Positions 22,138 to 30,463 of a stretch of 43,506 nt of DNA are shown here, one piece after another. Numbering within the stretch: the first letter of the stretch is position 1; each line of letters opens with the position of its first letter. The notes under the pieces are model-generated. The model saw nothing but the letters and a program-made list of their open reading frames with translations. It made no database searches and was not told the origin of the DNA. The translations under genes and the position numbers were made by a program. The stretch comes from a virus, in the IMG/VR virus record IMGVR_UViG_3300022707_000146, positions 1 through 43,506 of that record; one strand, 5' to 3'.

Positions 22138-22462
22138 TGTTAACTCCCAGTCTAATAATATTCTCATTCATCTTCTTCATTTCCTTTAGTATCTCTCCCA
22201 TAGTAAACTCAAGTCTCTCCTGAGTCTTCCGTATCCCCTCCTGTGCTGCCTCTGTACGAGTTAAACGCTCTTTAATCCTATCCATGTCAGACGTTATATA
22301 CGCATCGTAAGAATCTAACTCGGCATCCTTAGCCTCCCTGGCTATCGCCTTCTCTCGCAACACAGCCGTCTCTGATTTAAGGCTGGTATATGATGCTACA
22401 CTTCCCCCTAATAATAACAGCATAGATACAAACACTGCTGCCCAACCACTACTCTTAATCAT
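22130..22462 (-). CDS. Spanin-like inner-membrane coiled-coil protein
   Basis: Protein of 110 residues. An N-terminal membrane anchor (WAAVFVSMLLLLGGSVASYT, about 7-26) precedes a long charged coiled coil, the layout of Rz-type i-spanins that bridge the periplasm. It follows the holin and endolysin genes, supporting a role in outer-membrane disruption. No nested Rz1 frame is evident; the lipoprotein at 21466 on the other strand may be its partner. Confidence 0.65.
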   Translation of the reverse strand: MIKSSGWAAVFVSMLLLLGGSVASYTSLKSETAVLREKAIAREAKDAELDSYDAYITSDMDRIKERLTRTEAAQEGIRKTQERLEFTMGEILKEMKKMNENIIRLGVNNG

Positions 22463-22474
22463 AACACATCCTTA

Positions 22475-22915
22475 TTATTTACTGCTCTTCCCGGTTCTCA
22501 GGGTAGCGATTGTATCAAACAAGCGCATGAATATCCTACGCAACCCAAGCTCTGATATAGTGATTCCATATATAATATATTGATACCACTCAGGCGTATT
22601 CTCATTGAAGAACCTAAATCCTTCGGCTACGTAAGCTTGTGTATACGGTACAAACATAAAGACAAAGGGTGCTAACATAATAACCTTGAACATCTCATCC
22701 GTCCAAGTGTTCTTCATGTTCTTGACCGTAATCAAATCTATATTGTTGCTCATGGCAGCATCATTTTCTAGCACAGTAATCTTTGAATTGGTCTTAGCAG
22801 TTTCAAGAGCAATCTTACCCTTCACCTTAGCGGTCTCCCGCTCCTGCTTAGCCTCCACCCAAGTCTCCCCCATACCAAATAGCTTGCCTAATCCCATTGT
22901 AATAAGACCTAACAT
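22475..22915 (-). CDS. Holin-like membrane protein (three-span GTA holin type)
   Basis: Protein of 146 residues. It has an amphipathic N-terminal segment, TWVEAKQERETAKVKGKIAL, the motif NTWTDEMFKVIMLAPFVFMF starting a membrane helix, and a WYQYIIYGITISELGLRR second helix. This pattern matches my memory of the three-transmembrane holins near endolysin genes in podophages and gene transfer agents. ATG 22915 overlaps the endolysin stop (TAATG) and lies 5 bases after GAGG; an upstream GTG at 22921 is less well placed. Confidence 0.78.
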   Translation of the reverse strand: MLGLITMGLGKLFGMGETWVEAKQERETAKVKGKIALETAKTNSKITVLENDAAMSNNIDLITVKNMKNTWTDEMFKVIMLAPFVFMFVPYTQAYVAEGFRFFNENTPEWYQYIIYGITISELGLRRIFMRLFDTIATLRTGKSSK

Positions 22916-23268
22916 TACCACCTCGCTCTATTTTTTCTGACATCTACATGTGTAAATGATTTATATTTGCCTATGCCATACTTATCTGGATACAGAGACA
23001 GGAGATATTCCTGCACTAACAAGTGACTGACTCCCTTGACAGTGATATCAGCCGCAGTACCTAGTAGGTGCTGAGAGCGCTTAGCCCCCCCCACCTCAGT
23101 GTTATGTTCCTTACATCGTATGCCGGATAATATGGACACGGTAGTATCGAAGTGGTCTCTTACATCCTGTAACACATCTATTAATTCATGACTCACAATA
23201 CTATAGTCACAATATCCACAATGACATACGAATTCATCAGTGGAAAAGTTCTTACTTAACTTGCTCAT
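22915..23268 (-). CDS. Peptidase M15-family endolysin
   Basis: Protein of 117 residues. The zinc ligands and catalytic acid of M15A D-Ala-D-Ala-type peptidases are seen in SGIRCKEHN, SQHLLGTAADI (His and Asp) and the terminal FTHVDVR (His). The length fits a single-domain endolysin that cuts peptidoglycan cross-links. The N-terminus has CHCGYC, a possible extra metal site. No signal peptide, so release needs the adjacent holin. It overlaps the internal virion gene by 17 bases. Confidence 0.87.
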   Translation of the reverse strand: MSKLSKNFSTDEFVCHCGYCDYSIVSHELIDVLQDVRDHFDTTVSILSGIRCKEHNTEVGGAKRSQHLLGTAADITVKGVSHLLVQEYLLSLYPDKYGIGKYKSFTHVDVRKNRARW

Positions 23269-25258
23269 TAATTACCTCTTCTAATGTTGCTATCAGTTTT
23301 GCCTTAGCTCCCGGTGAGAAAGGTGTCCCCTCTTCATCACCAACTAGACTCTCTATACCTTTACGTATTTGTTCTACTGTAAGCCCACGTTCCAGTAGAG
23401 ATTCGATTCTAGCTTGGTCTTCCGTTATACTAGCTTCCCTCGGTTGTTTAATTTCAGTAGGAATGGTTCCACTTATAATACTTAACATTGTTTTATCAAA
23501 CTGTTTACTAGCAGACACTTCTTCCTCTAGCGTAGTGGCATTACTTAGGGCTTCATTAAACACCCTGTTAGCCTCAACAACAGCCTTTCTACCCTCTTCC
23601 CCACCTAGTACATCACTAACAGGTTGGGTCTTCACTACAGGCTCCTGAGGAGCTCCTACCAATACAAAGCTAACAGCCTCTTGGGCAGTCATATCAGGAT
23701 TACCATTCTCTGTGCCAAACTTCTTAAGGAATACAGGATTGAGATTGAATACTGAAAACATATTAAAAGCTATCTTACCAGTGTTACTAGTTACGCCCTC
23801 ACCAGAAACTACATTCATACGGGGGGGCTTACGGCTAAACTTACGTCTACCAGTTTCACTCTTAATCTCTAGTGTGGTAGGTAGTGATGAATTATCCGCT
23901 ACGTAAGAAGAGAGGAAAGCCCTCTTAAGTGAATTGACTGTAGTGGCTAATACTCTATCACCCTTATCCCTATTCTGAGCAGCCCAGCCTTTAAATCGGG
24001 TAGACCACGTTAAAGCAGACGCATCTGTATTCTTCTGAATCATGGAGTCATAGGGAGAAACGGAAGCATCCTCAGTTGCCACCTTCTCCACTACAGAAAT
24101 CATAAGCTTCTCATTGGCTGGGTCATTTAATTGCGTACCTGTTGCAAAGGCTTCAGGTTCAGACATGATAGACACGTCAGGTACGGGCAGGATTAACTTA
24201 TCTAAACCAGTGGCACTAGCTCCGTTGAAGCTGCCCTGTTGCTTAAACATATCCTTGGCTATAGGATTAGCAGCTATCAAGAGAAACTTGGCTGGTCCAT
24301 CTTTACGTTGAGCCGCGACTAAATAAGCCTGTACGGCAGCTGGTCCACCAGCTACCTGTAGCTCCTTCAGTATACGATATTTAGCCGTAGCCACGAAGTT
24401 AATTTCAGCACTCTGTTCTTTGTTCAAATCCCCTATCACTTTTAAATAGGCACTGTCGCCAATCATGGCCTTAGTATTAGAAGCCCAGTCTTCTATCTCA
24501 CTTAGATTTGAATCATACCCAGCCTTATCAATTAATAGATGACCTGTCTGGGGGTCTCTAGTCTGAGAGTTTAACTGACTCTTTAATAAAAGAACTTGCT
24601 GGTCTACGGCTAGATTTAATGAACGAGTGGCATCACCACTTATAGTACCTCCGCCCTGCACATTAGCCCTGTTTACAGCATCCATGAATTTAATGGAATT
24701 GTTATTAAGCTGAGCCTGTGTATTGCTAAATACTAACTCTCCGTTATACTCTCTTACGTCCTTCTGTGCATCAGCTTGTATCTTAGCACTCTTAGCGCTC
24801 TCGTCCAAGGTAATACGTTTCTGGGCCTCTTCTGAGGTAGATAGTCCTAGTGATAGCCTAACCTCTTCAACACGCTGTAAGTGCTTATCACGAGCCTCTT
24901 CCTCGGGCGTAGCTTTAAATACACCTGTAGTAGTGCCTCCCCCAAAAGTATCCTTGAACAGCCTATCAGCTTGCTTGGCCACCCAAGGGGAGTTAGCCTT
25001 AGCCTCATCCAAATCTGCCCTAGCTTTAATCTGTAAGGCAGAGGAGTTACCCCCTTGTTGCCTTGCCTGAACTACCCTCTCAAACTTATTCTTTAACTCT
25101 GTAAGCTCTTGTTGACCAGTGAAGGCAAAGGCAGCTTCAGTTGCCACCCTTGCTACATCTGTAAATAAATCAACAGCGCTGGTACCTACTACACCTTCCC
25201 GTGGCGTAACTGAAGATTTAAGTTGAGCCACTTGTGGTTGAAAGATTTCACCTGCCAT
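23252..25258 (-). CDS. Internal virion protein (gp15-like position)
   Basis: Protein of 668 residues, mostly helical, rich in Ala, Gln and Glu, with no membrane segment. It lies between the 1432-residue protein and the endolysin, the position of ejection proteins in podophages. An N-terminal GEIFQPQVAQLKSSVTPREG is the sort of opening seen in such proteins. Expected to sit in the capsid core and enter the host with DNA. Assignment rests on size, composition and context. Confidence 0.72.
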   Translation of the reverse strand: MAGEIFQPQVAQLKSSVTPREGVVGTSAVDLFTDVARVATEAAFAFTGQQELTELKNKFERVVQARQQGGNSSALQIKARADLDEAKANSPWVAKQADRLFKDTFGGGTTTGVFKATPEEEARDKHLQRVEEVRLSLGLSTSEEAQKRITLDESAKSAKIQADAQKDVREYNGELVFSNTQAQLNNNSIKFMDAVNRANVQGGGTISGDATRSLNLAVDQQVLLLKSQLNSQTRDPQTGHLLIDKAGYDSNLSEIEDWASNTKAMIGDSAYLKVIGDLNKEQSAEINFVATAKYRILKELQVAGGPAAVQAYLVAAQRKDGPAKFLLIAANPIAKDMFKQQGSFNGASATGLDKLILPVPDVSIMSEPEAFATGTQLNDPANEKLMISVVEKVATEDASVSPYDSMIQKNTDASALTWSTRFKGWAAQNRDKGDRVLATTVNSLKRAFLSSYVADNSSLPTTLEIKSETGRRKFSRKPPRMNVVSGEGVTSNTGKIAFNMFSVFNLNPVFLKKFGTENGNPDMTAQEAVSFVLVGAPQEPVVKTQPVSDVLGGEEGRKAVVEANRVFNEALSNATTLEEEVSASKQFDKTMLSIISGTIPTEIKQPREASITEDQARIESLLERGLTVEQIRKGIESLVGDEEGTPFSPGAKAKLIATLEEVINEQVK

Positions 25259-25259
25259 T

Positions 25260-28200
25260 CTACTGGCCTCCCAATTCGTTTTCTTCTATGAATTTCTGTT
25301 TAATAATACTCATCTTATTAGCTGCACCTGTAAACTCACCGACAGCATCAATAATGGCTCTATTAATAGTTTCCTCTTTAAAATCCCTTGGCTTACTAAG
25401 TCGATTTATAATGATATCCATAACTTCCTGTGCATCATCTGGGTCTAGCCTATCAATCTGACGCTTAATCAAAGAGGCTGCAATCTGTGAGCCCTCTGTT
25501 ACAAGTTCATCCTGATTAGAGATAGCCAATTCCAAGTCATGTAGTATAGAGATATAACGCGTAGCTAAATCTCTAATCTCTGTCTTGCGGTTACGGTCAG
25601 CTATAGACAACTTATAAAGGTCATCCATTTCCTGACTACCAAAGCCCATGGCTCTAGCATATATATCACCTAGGTCGGGTTGTACAGAGTATAAAGGACT
25701 GCCATCGGACTTGCGTACCATACCCTGTGACAAGTCATAGGCTGCCATCCACTTACGTGAAGATGATGGTATATTACCAAGAGACCTAATCATTATTTCA
25801 GAAGCAACCTTTAGAGCAGGGCTTAACTCTTCCCCGTCCAAATACTCATCAATAACCATATTACCAGACAACACCATATTACTAAAGAAGTCTACAATCT
25901 TATCACCAGAGGTGAATGAAGCACCCAACATAGACTTAAACATCGGTGTGTTTTCATCTATCAGCGCACGTCTAACATCTTCTATAACATCTGCGGACAC
26001 AGTTAAGCGCCCCGAGATTAAGGCATCAATATCAAGTTCATGATTAATTAACCAACCCACTGCACCCCTCTTAGCTATGGTAAGCTCCTCAGAGTTTAAA
26101 TCACCTGACTCTAATGCAAACACTTTAGTCAATGTTTCATCTGTGAAGTGATTCAGTATTGGTACACCAGCCGCACCGAATAAAGCCATCTGACCTATAG
26201 CCAATCTAGCTTTCTCTGTACCTGTAAAATGTGTACCAAACATAGCTTCCATATATTTAGTATATATCTGCTTGAACTGTGTTGGTAATGCCCAGATTCC
26301 TTTCTGGAAGGCAGCCTTATTAGCACCAGACATATTAAGTCTATATTGCTCTGCTCTTGATACAACTCGTCCAATGGTGGCATCATCGTACCTAAAGGAT
26401 TTACCCTTAAGACTCTTCTCGCGCTCTAATGCAGTAAAGAAGGATATACGCATGTTAGACAGTTCACCCATCCTGTATGGAGTTTGTCCTAGGTCAACAG
26501 CTCGGTTGAATCCTCTACGTAAAAAACCAGCATCATAAGGAAGTCTATTGGCTATAGAACTAGCATCAGCACTCCCCCTTATTACAGCCTCATACATACC
26601 AGACTTACGCCAAGCAGAATAATCCTCAGATAAAGTCTTAGCATCTAATCCATTGTCTTTAGCAACCTTGTTAAGAAACTTACGAGCTGTTTGTTCATTG
26701 GTAACAAAGTCAAGTGCAGAGGACATCAGCCACCTAGGTAGAGCTTTTGTAGCAGAAATCGGGTTGATACTGACGGCTACGCTAGCGCCGAATAACTGTA
26801 CTGGCAGCTGGACCATATTGTACATTCCTAATGTAAGATTAAAGGTTATACCCTTAGCCACATCAGTTATACTCTTATCATGCATTTTATAGAAGAACTT
26901 AGCAGTGCCTTCCCTACCAGCCCTATCAAACTTCTTACCTATAGCTCTCACAGCACCTTGGAAGGCTTGGTCGGTAGCCGTAGGTATGCTAGACATAGTA
27001 CTCACTTGGTCATGCATAGATAATAGTTTAGCCTTCTGTTGGGGGTCCATATTAGAACTACTAATATCAGCCCTTAGTGCAGACCAGTCAATACTCTTAG
27101 CCTTATCCCCTATGCTCTCTTGCATAGCAGCTTCGTTAATAACCCTAGTACGTGCTTCCATTCTCCACTCGGACATAGCCACCCTGTCAGATGTTATACT
27201 CATATAACGTTGTATAGAATCAAGGGCATCGGTACGACCCCCCTCATCTAAATCTCCAGCCCAATCAAGTTCTGTTGACTTACGCTTACCTCGTATCAAC
27301 CCACCAGTGATTGCTAAATTATCTGAATTAGCTACACCTTGACTAACCTCACGGTCAAACACGGCAGCATAATCACCCTCTATAAACTCTTCACCTATAT
27401 CATCAGCTGTTCTCTTAAGCTTCTGTATATACCTGAGAGCTTGACCTTCTGTAGCAGCGTAGGCCATTGTCACTGGTATTCTGCGCTTAACACCATTAAC
27501 TATTATATCACGTTGATGCTTCACAAAATAGTTAGCATCTTCTCTCAACTTAGGTAGGTAATTCCTCACCTTGTTAAGTACAACACTGGGTAGTTCTGCA
27601 ATCTCTGCTTTATTAATAAGAGCATACTTAACAAAACCCTCTGGTGAATCAAACCACTCTTGAGGATTCAAAGCATCAGCACGTACCAATATCTTACCCT
27701 CTGTGTACGCTTGCTTTAATTCATCCAAGCCCACACCCTTGCGGGTTATACCATTGGTATCTACTATTACGCTGTTTTCTACATCACCAGAGAAAGCCCT
27801 ATGAGCTGACTCGGCATCTCCATGTGGTTTGGCATACTGTACATTACCATCTAGATTTACAGCCTTAACCCCACGTAATTCCATCTCTCTACGTACTGTA
27901 GAATTATTGGTGTGCCAAGCATCATCCAACACCCTACGTAAACCCGTTACAGCTATAAACTCTTTATCGTTTAAACGCTGACCACCAACACCCTCATTAA
28001 CTAATTTCTGATACGTCATCTCGATATCCGTGCCATCAACTTGACGCATTACAAGATCAATCTTCTTAAGGCTCTTAACGTTACCACCTACAGGCTTCAA
28101 TGCCGCGTCTACAGCACTCGTATAGGCCTTTCCTATACGACCCTTAGCAAATAGTGCAACTTCAGCTTGTTGTACGAATACACGTCTGTCAGCTCCAGCC

Positions 28201-29558
28201 AGGGTGTTAGGGCTGGTGGCAAATCTTAAACCACTAGCTAGGAACCCAGCTTCTTTCTGTTCAAACCCACCTAAGTCATCTAGGGTAAATAGGCGTTCTT
28301 CTTTAACAGTAGTTACGCCTTTGTTATCCAGCACATCATATTTAATATTTATGCCTTCAACCCCAACCTTAACTTCTATATTATCTAGGTCATCATTCTT
28401 TGCTAAATTACGCTTAACTGCTGCTGCTATCTCATCAGCGTCCTTAGTGCCTGGACGGGCTGTGATTACTAAGGTATCGGTGGCCTTGTCTAATTCTTTT
28501 GTCACTTCGCCCGAGTAGTAACGGTACTCTTGTTGCACTCCATCAGGAGCGCCATTAAAGATGCCGTTAGGCCTTACTGGATTGCCAACACTAGCAGCAT
28601 CCATTTGACTTACGCCTGATGCTTTAGCCACTTCAGCACTGCTTGTAGTCACCTCAGCTATCTTAGCGGCTGTTCTAGCATCGCCTGCCTTAGCTGTTCT
28701 ATTTAATATGTTTAAAGACCTAAGACCCCTAAACAATCCCTTACCTATACTAGACCCCACTAATAGGGCGTCAAACTTCTCTAATGCCTGGAAGGTTTCC
28801 GCAAACGGGTCTCGGCCAAGTATAGCTATGGCAGCACTTATTTGCTGTAGGAAGTTATCATCTACACCCCGAATAACTTCAACCAATCTTTCATCAAATA
28901 TAACTCTGTCTTCGGAAGACAAACTATTACGAAAGCCAGATATACTCTTGAATGCTGAGCCACTGCCCAGCCATTCAACAAACCCCGCCTCGTCTCCGAA
29001 TAGATTAGCTTGTATCTCAGCGGCATTATAAGACTCGTCTGGCACAGCTATAAGGCCAAGTACATCCCAAGCTGTGTCATACCAAGCTCTTTCATCAGCT
29101 CCAGCTGTTATAGACTCCAGCAGTAGACTGTCTATAGCTATAGCCTTTTTAGCATCTTCAGATAGTCTTTCACTGCCATCTAGACTATCAACCCAAGATA
29201 GGTATGGAGTTAGTTTAGAACTACCCATAGCCTCTATTCTGTCAAACTCTTTGGGGGCGTTAGTTACAATAGCTTCTAAATTCTCTGGCTGCTCAGCTGC
29301 TACAAATTCTATAGAGTCGGATAGCAATTGTCTTTGCTCATCTTGATGTGCTACAGTGGCCCCTATCCTCATTTCCTCGGCAGACATCATCTCTACATCC
29401 TCAAGAGATTGCACTATATCACCACCATTAGATATTACGGAGGCTGCCAAATCCGCAGATAGAGAATTCTTTTGATTCCTATCTGAGAAAGCTACTTGGC
29501 TATTATAAATATTACCTTCAATCTCTAGGGATTCAGGTGCTAGTTCAATATCTGCCAT
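25260..29558 (-). CDS. Very large internal virion (ejection) protein, gp16-like position
   Basis: Protein of 1432 residues, the largest in the window. It is acidic and helical in its first 300 residues, mixed in the middle, and has more hydrophobic helices near 920-970 and 1170-1200. I see no clear lytic transglycosylase or peptidase motif. Its size and place after the gp14- and before the gp15-like genes match the large core protein of T7-like and LUZ24-like virions, which forms the trans-envelope DNA channel. Confidence is for role class, not mechanism. Confidence 0.77.
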   Translation of the reverse strand: MADIELAPESLEIEGNIYNSQVAFSDRNQKNSLSADLAASVISNGGDIVQSLEDVEMMSAEEMRIGATVAHQDEQRQLLSDSIEFVAAEQPENLEAIVTNAPKEFDRIEAMGSSKLTPYLSWVDSLDGSERLSEDAKKAIAIDSLLLESITAGADERAWYDTAWDVLGLIAVPDESYNAAEIQANLFGDEAGFVEWLGSGSAFKSISGFRNSLSSEDRVIFDERLVEVIRGVDDNFLQQISAAIAILGRDPFAETFQALEKFDALLVGSSIGKGLFRGLRSLNILNRTAKAGDARTAAKIAEVTTSSAEVAKASGVSQMDAASVGNPVRPNGIFNGAPDGVQQEYRYYSGEVTKELDKATDTLVITARPGTKDADEIAAAVKRNLAKNDDLDNIEVKVGVEGINIKYDVLDNKGVTTVKEERLFTLDDLGGFEQKEAGFLASGLRFATSPNTLAGADRRVFVQQAEVALFAKGRIGKAYTSAVDAALKPVGGNVKSLKKIDLVMRQVDGTDIEMTYQKLVNEGVGGQRLNDKEFIAVTGLRRVLDDAWHTNNSTVRREMELRGVKAVNLDGNVQYAKPHGDAESAHRAFSGDVENSVIVDTNGITRKGVGLDELKQAYTEGKILVRADALNPQEWFDSPEGFVKYALINKAEIAELPSVVLNKVRNYLPKLREDANYFVKHQRDIIVNGVKRRIPVTMAYAATEGQALRYIQKLKRTADDIGEEFIEGDYAAVFDREVSQGVANSDNLAITGGLIRGKRKSTELDWAGDLDEGGRTDALDSIQRYMSITSDRVAMSEWRMEARTRVINEAAMQESIGDKAKSIDWSALRADISSSNMDPQQKAKLLSMHDQVSTMSSIPTATDQAFQGAVRAIGKKFDRAGREGTAKFFYKMHDKSITDVAKGITFNLTLGMYNMVQLPVQLFGASVAVSINPISATKALPRWLMSSALDFVTNEQTARKFLNKVAKDNGLDAKTLSEDYSAWRKSGMYEAVIRGSADASSIANRLPYDAGFLRRGFNRAVDLGQTPYRMGELSNMRISFFTALEREKSLKGKSFRYDDATIGRVVSRAEQYRLNMSGANKAAFQKGIWALPTQFKQIYTKYMEAMFGTHFTGTEKARLAIGQMALFGAAGVPILNHFTDETLTKVFALESGDLNSEELTIAKRGAVGWLINHELDIDALISGRLTVSADVIEDVRRALIDENTPMFKSMLGASFTSGDKIVDFFSNMVLSGNMVIDEYLDGEELSPALKVASEIMIRSLGNIPSSSRKWMAAYDLSQGMVRKSDGSPLYSVQPDLGDIYARAMGFGSQEMDDLYKLSIADRNRKTEIRDLATRYISILHDLELAISNQDELVTEGSQIAASLIKRQIDRLDPDDAQEVMDIIINRLSKPRDFKEETINRAIIDAVGEFTGAANKMSIIKQKFIEENELGGQ

Positions 29559-29566
29559 GGTATTCC

Positions 29567-29995
29567 TTATTTAAATAAATTGTCAAAACCATCAAACTCA
29601 GAGAAAGCAAACTGACCTACAGAGGTGAGTCCAGCGCCTAGTTGTTGCTGAGCTTGTGCAGACGCTATATCTTGATTTAAATCACTTATACCAGCAGCAG
29701 TCCTTTGTCCACCAGCTATCCTGCCAACATTAGCACTAACTTGCGTTCTCAAAGCACTTACAGCACCAATCTCCCTACTAGCACCCCCTGTGCCAGCTTC
29801 TTCTGATGCCTGTAGTATCCGAGCCCTCTTAATACGCTCCTCTCTAGCCTGTTGCCTTAGTGCCGCTGCATCCCTATTACGCTGCTCAGCACTTTGAACC
29901 TCACCTCTCTCCTTGGTTGCTTTTCTAGCTTTACTGGCAGCTTCAGCAGATATAGCTATACCAGTCACAGCTACAATAGCACTTGTTATTGCCAT
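29567..29995 (-). CDS. Internal virion protein (gp14-like)
   Basis: Protein of 142 residues. A hydrophobic start (AITSAIVAVTGIAISAEAAS) is followed by a long Arg/Gln/Ala helix and a Gln-rich C-terminus. This matches the gp14-type small ejection protein that opens the outer membrane channel. It is the first of three adjacent internal virion genes. Confidence 0.75.
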   Translation of the reverse strand: MAITSAIVAVTGIAISAEAASKARKATKERGEVQSAEQRNRDAAALRQQAREERIKRARILQASEEAGTGGASREIGAVSALRTQVSANVGRIAGGQRTAAGISDLNQDIASAQAQQQLGAGLTSVGQFAFSEFDGFDNLFK

Positions 29996-29997
29996 AA

Positions 29998-30456
29998 TTA
30001 ACTTTCCTTAATACATTTAGTATATAGACGTTCAGTATAATCCCAGCCCATTCCCTCACACAACTTATCAAATGGTTGTGAAGTCTTCATGTGCATAGTC
30101 ATTACCGATACGCCCAGGTCTCTCATCCAATTCTCCACAAAAGAGAAAAGACCTACCCCGATTTTAGCATTACGATACTCAGGTTTTATAAGTACAATAT
30201 CATTAACTGCATATAAATCCTCTGAGTAGTGTAGGTTGGGCACTACCATAATAATATAGTAACCAACTAATATACCAGAATCACGAACTGTAGCTACCTT
30301 AAGAATCCCACTATCCTCTAGAGTGTAATAACGATCCCAGTCTGGGACTAAAGATATCTTATCCTTATACATAGCTATTTCATGGTAGTGTTCAACCAAC
30401 ATAGGTCTAAGTTCTTCTTCAATTTTAGATAGCTTTTCTTCTTGATATGTAATCAT
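29998..30456 (-). CDS. GNAT-family acetyltransferase
   Basis: Protein of 152 residues. The acetyl-CoA binding motif A is IKPEYRNAKIGVGLF, preceded by the strand LYAVNDIVL and followed by a helix and MTMHMKTSQPF. The C-terminus GMGWDYTERLYTKCI closes the fold. It lies among virion genes between the tail tube and ejection proteins. It could acetylate a virion or host protein; the substrate is unknown. Confidence 0.82.
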   Translation of the reverse strand: MITYQEEKLSKIEEELRPMLVEHYHEIAMYKDKISLVPDWDRYYTLEDSGILKVATVRDSGILVGYYIIMVVPNLHYSEDLYAVNDIVLIKPEYRNAKIGVGLFSFVENWMRDLGVSVMTMHMKTSQPFDKLCEGMGWDYTERLYTKCIKES

Positions 30457-30463
30457 TAAAATC

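Noticed and set aside
21998-22189. 63-residue hydrophobic + strand frame
   Set aside because: Its Leu/Phe/Thr richness is the complement of AAG/AAA lysine codons in the basic 42-residue gene, and it lies beyond the + strand terminator.
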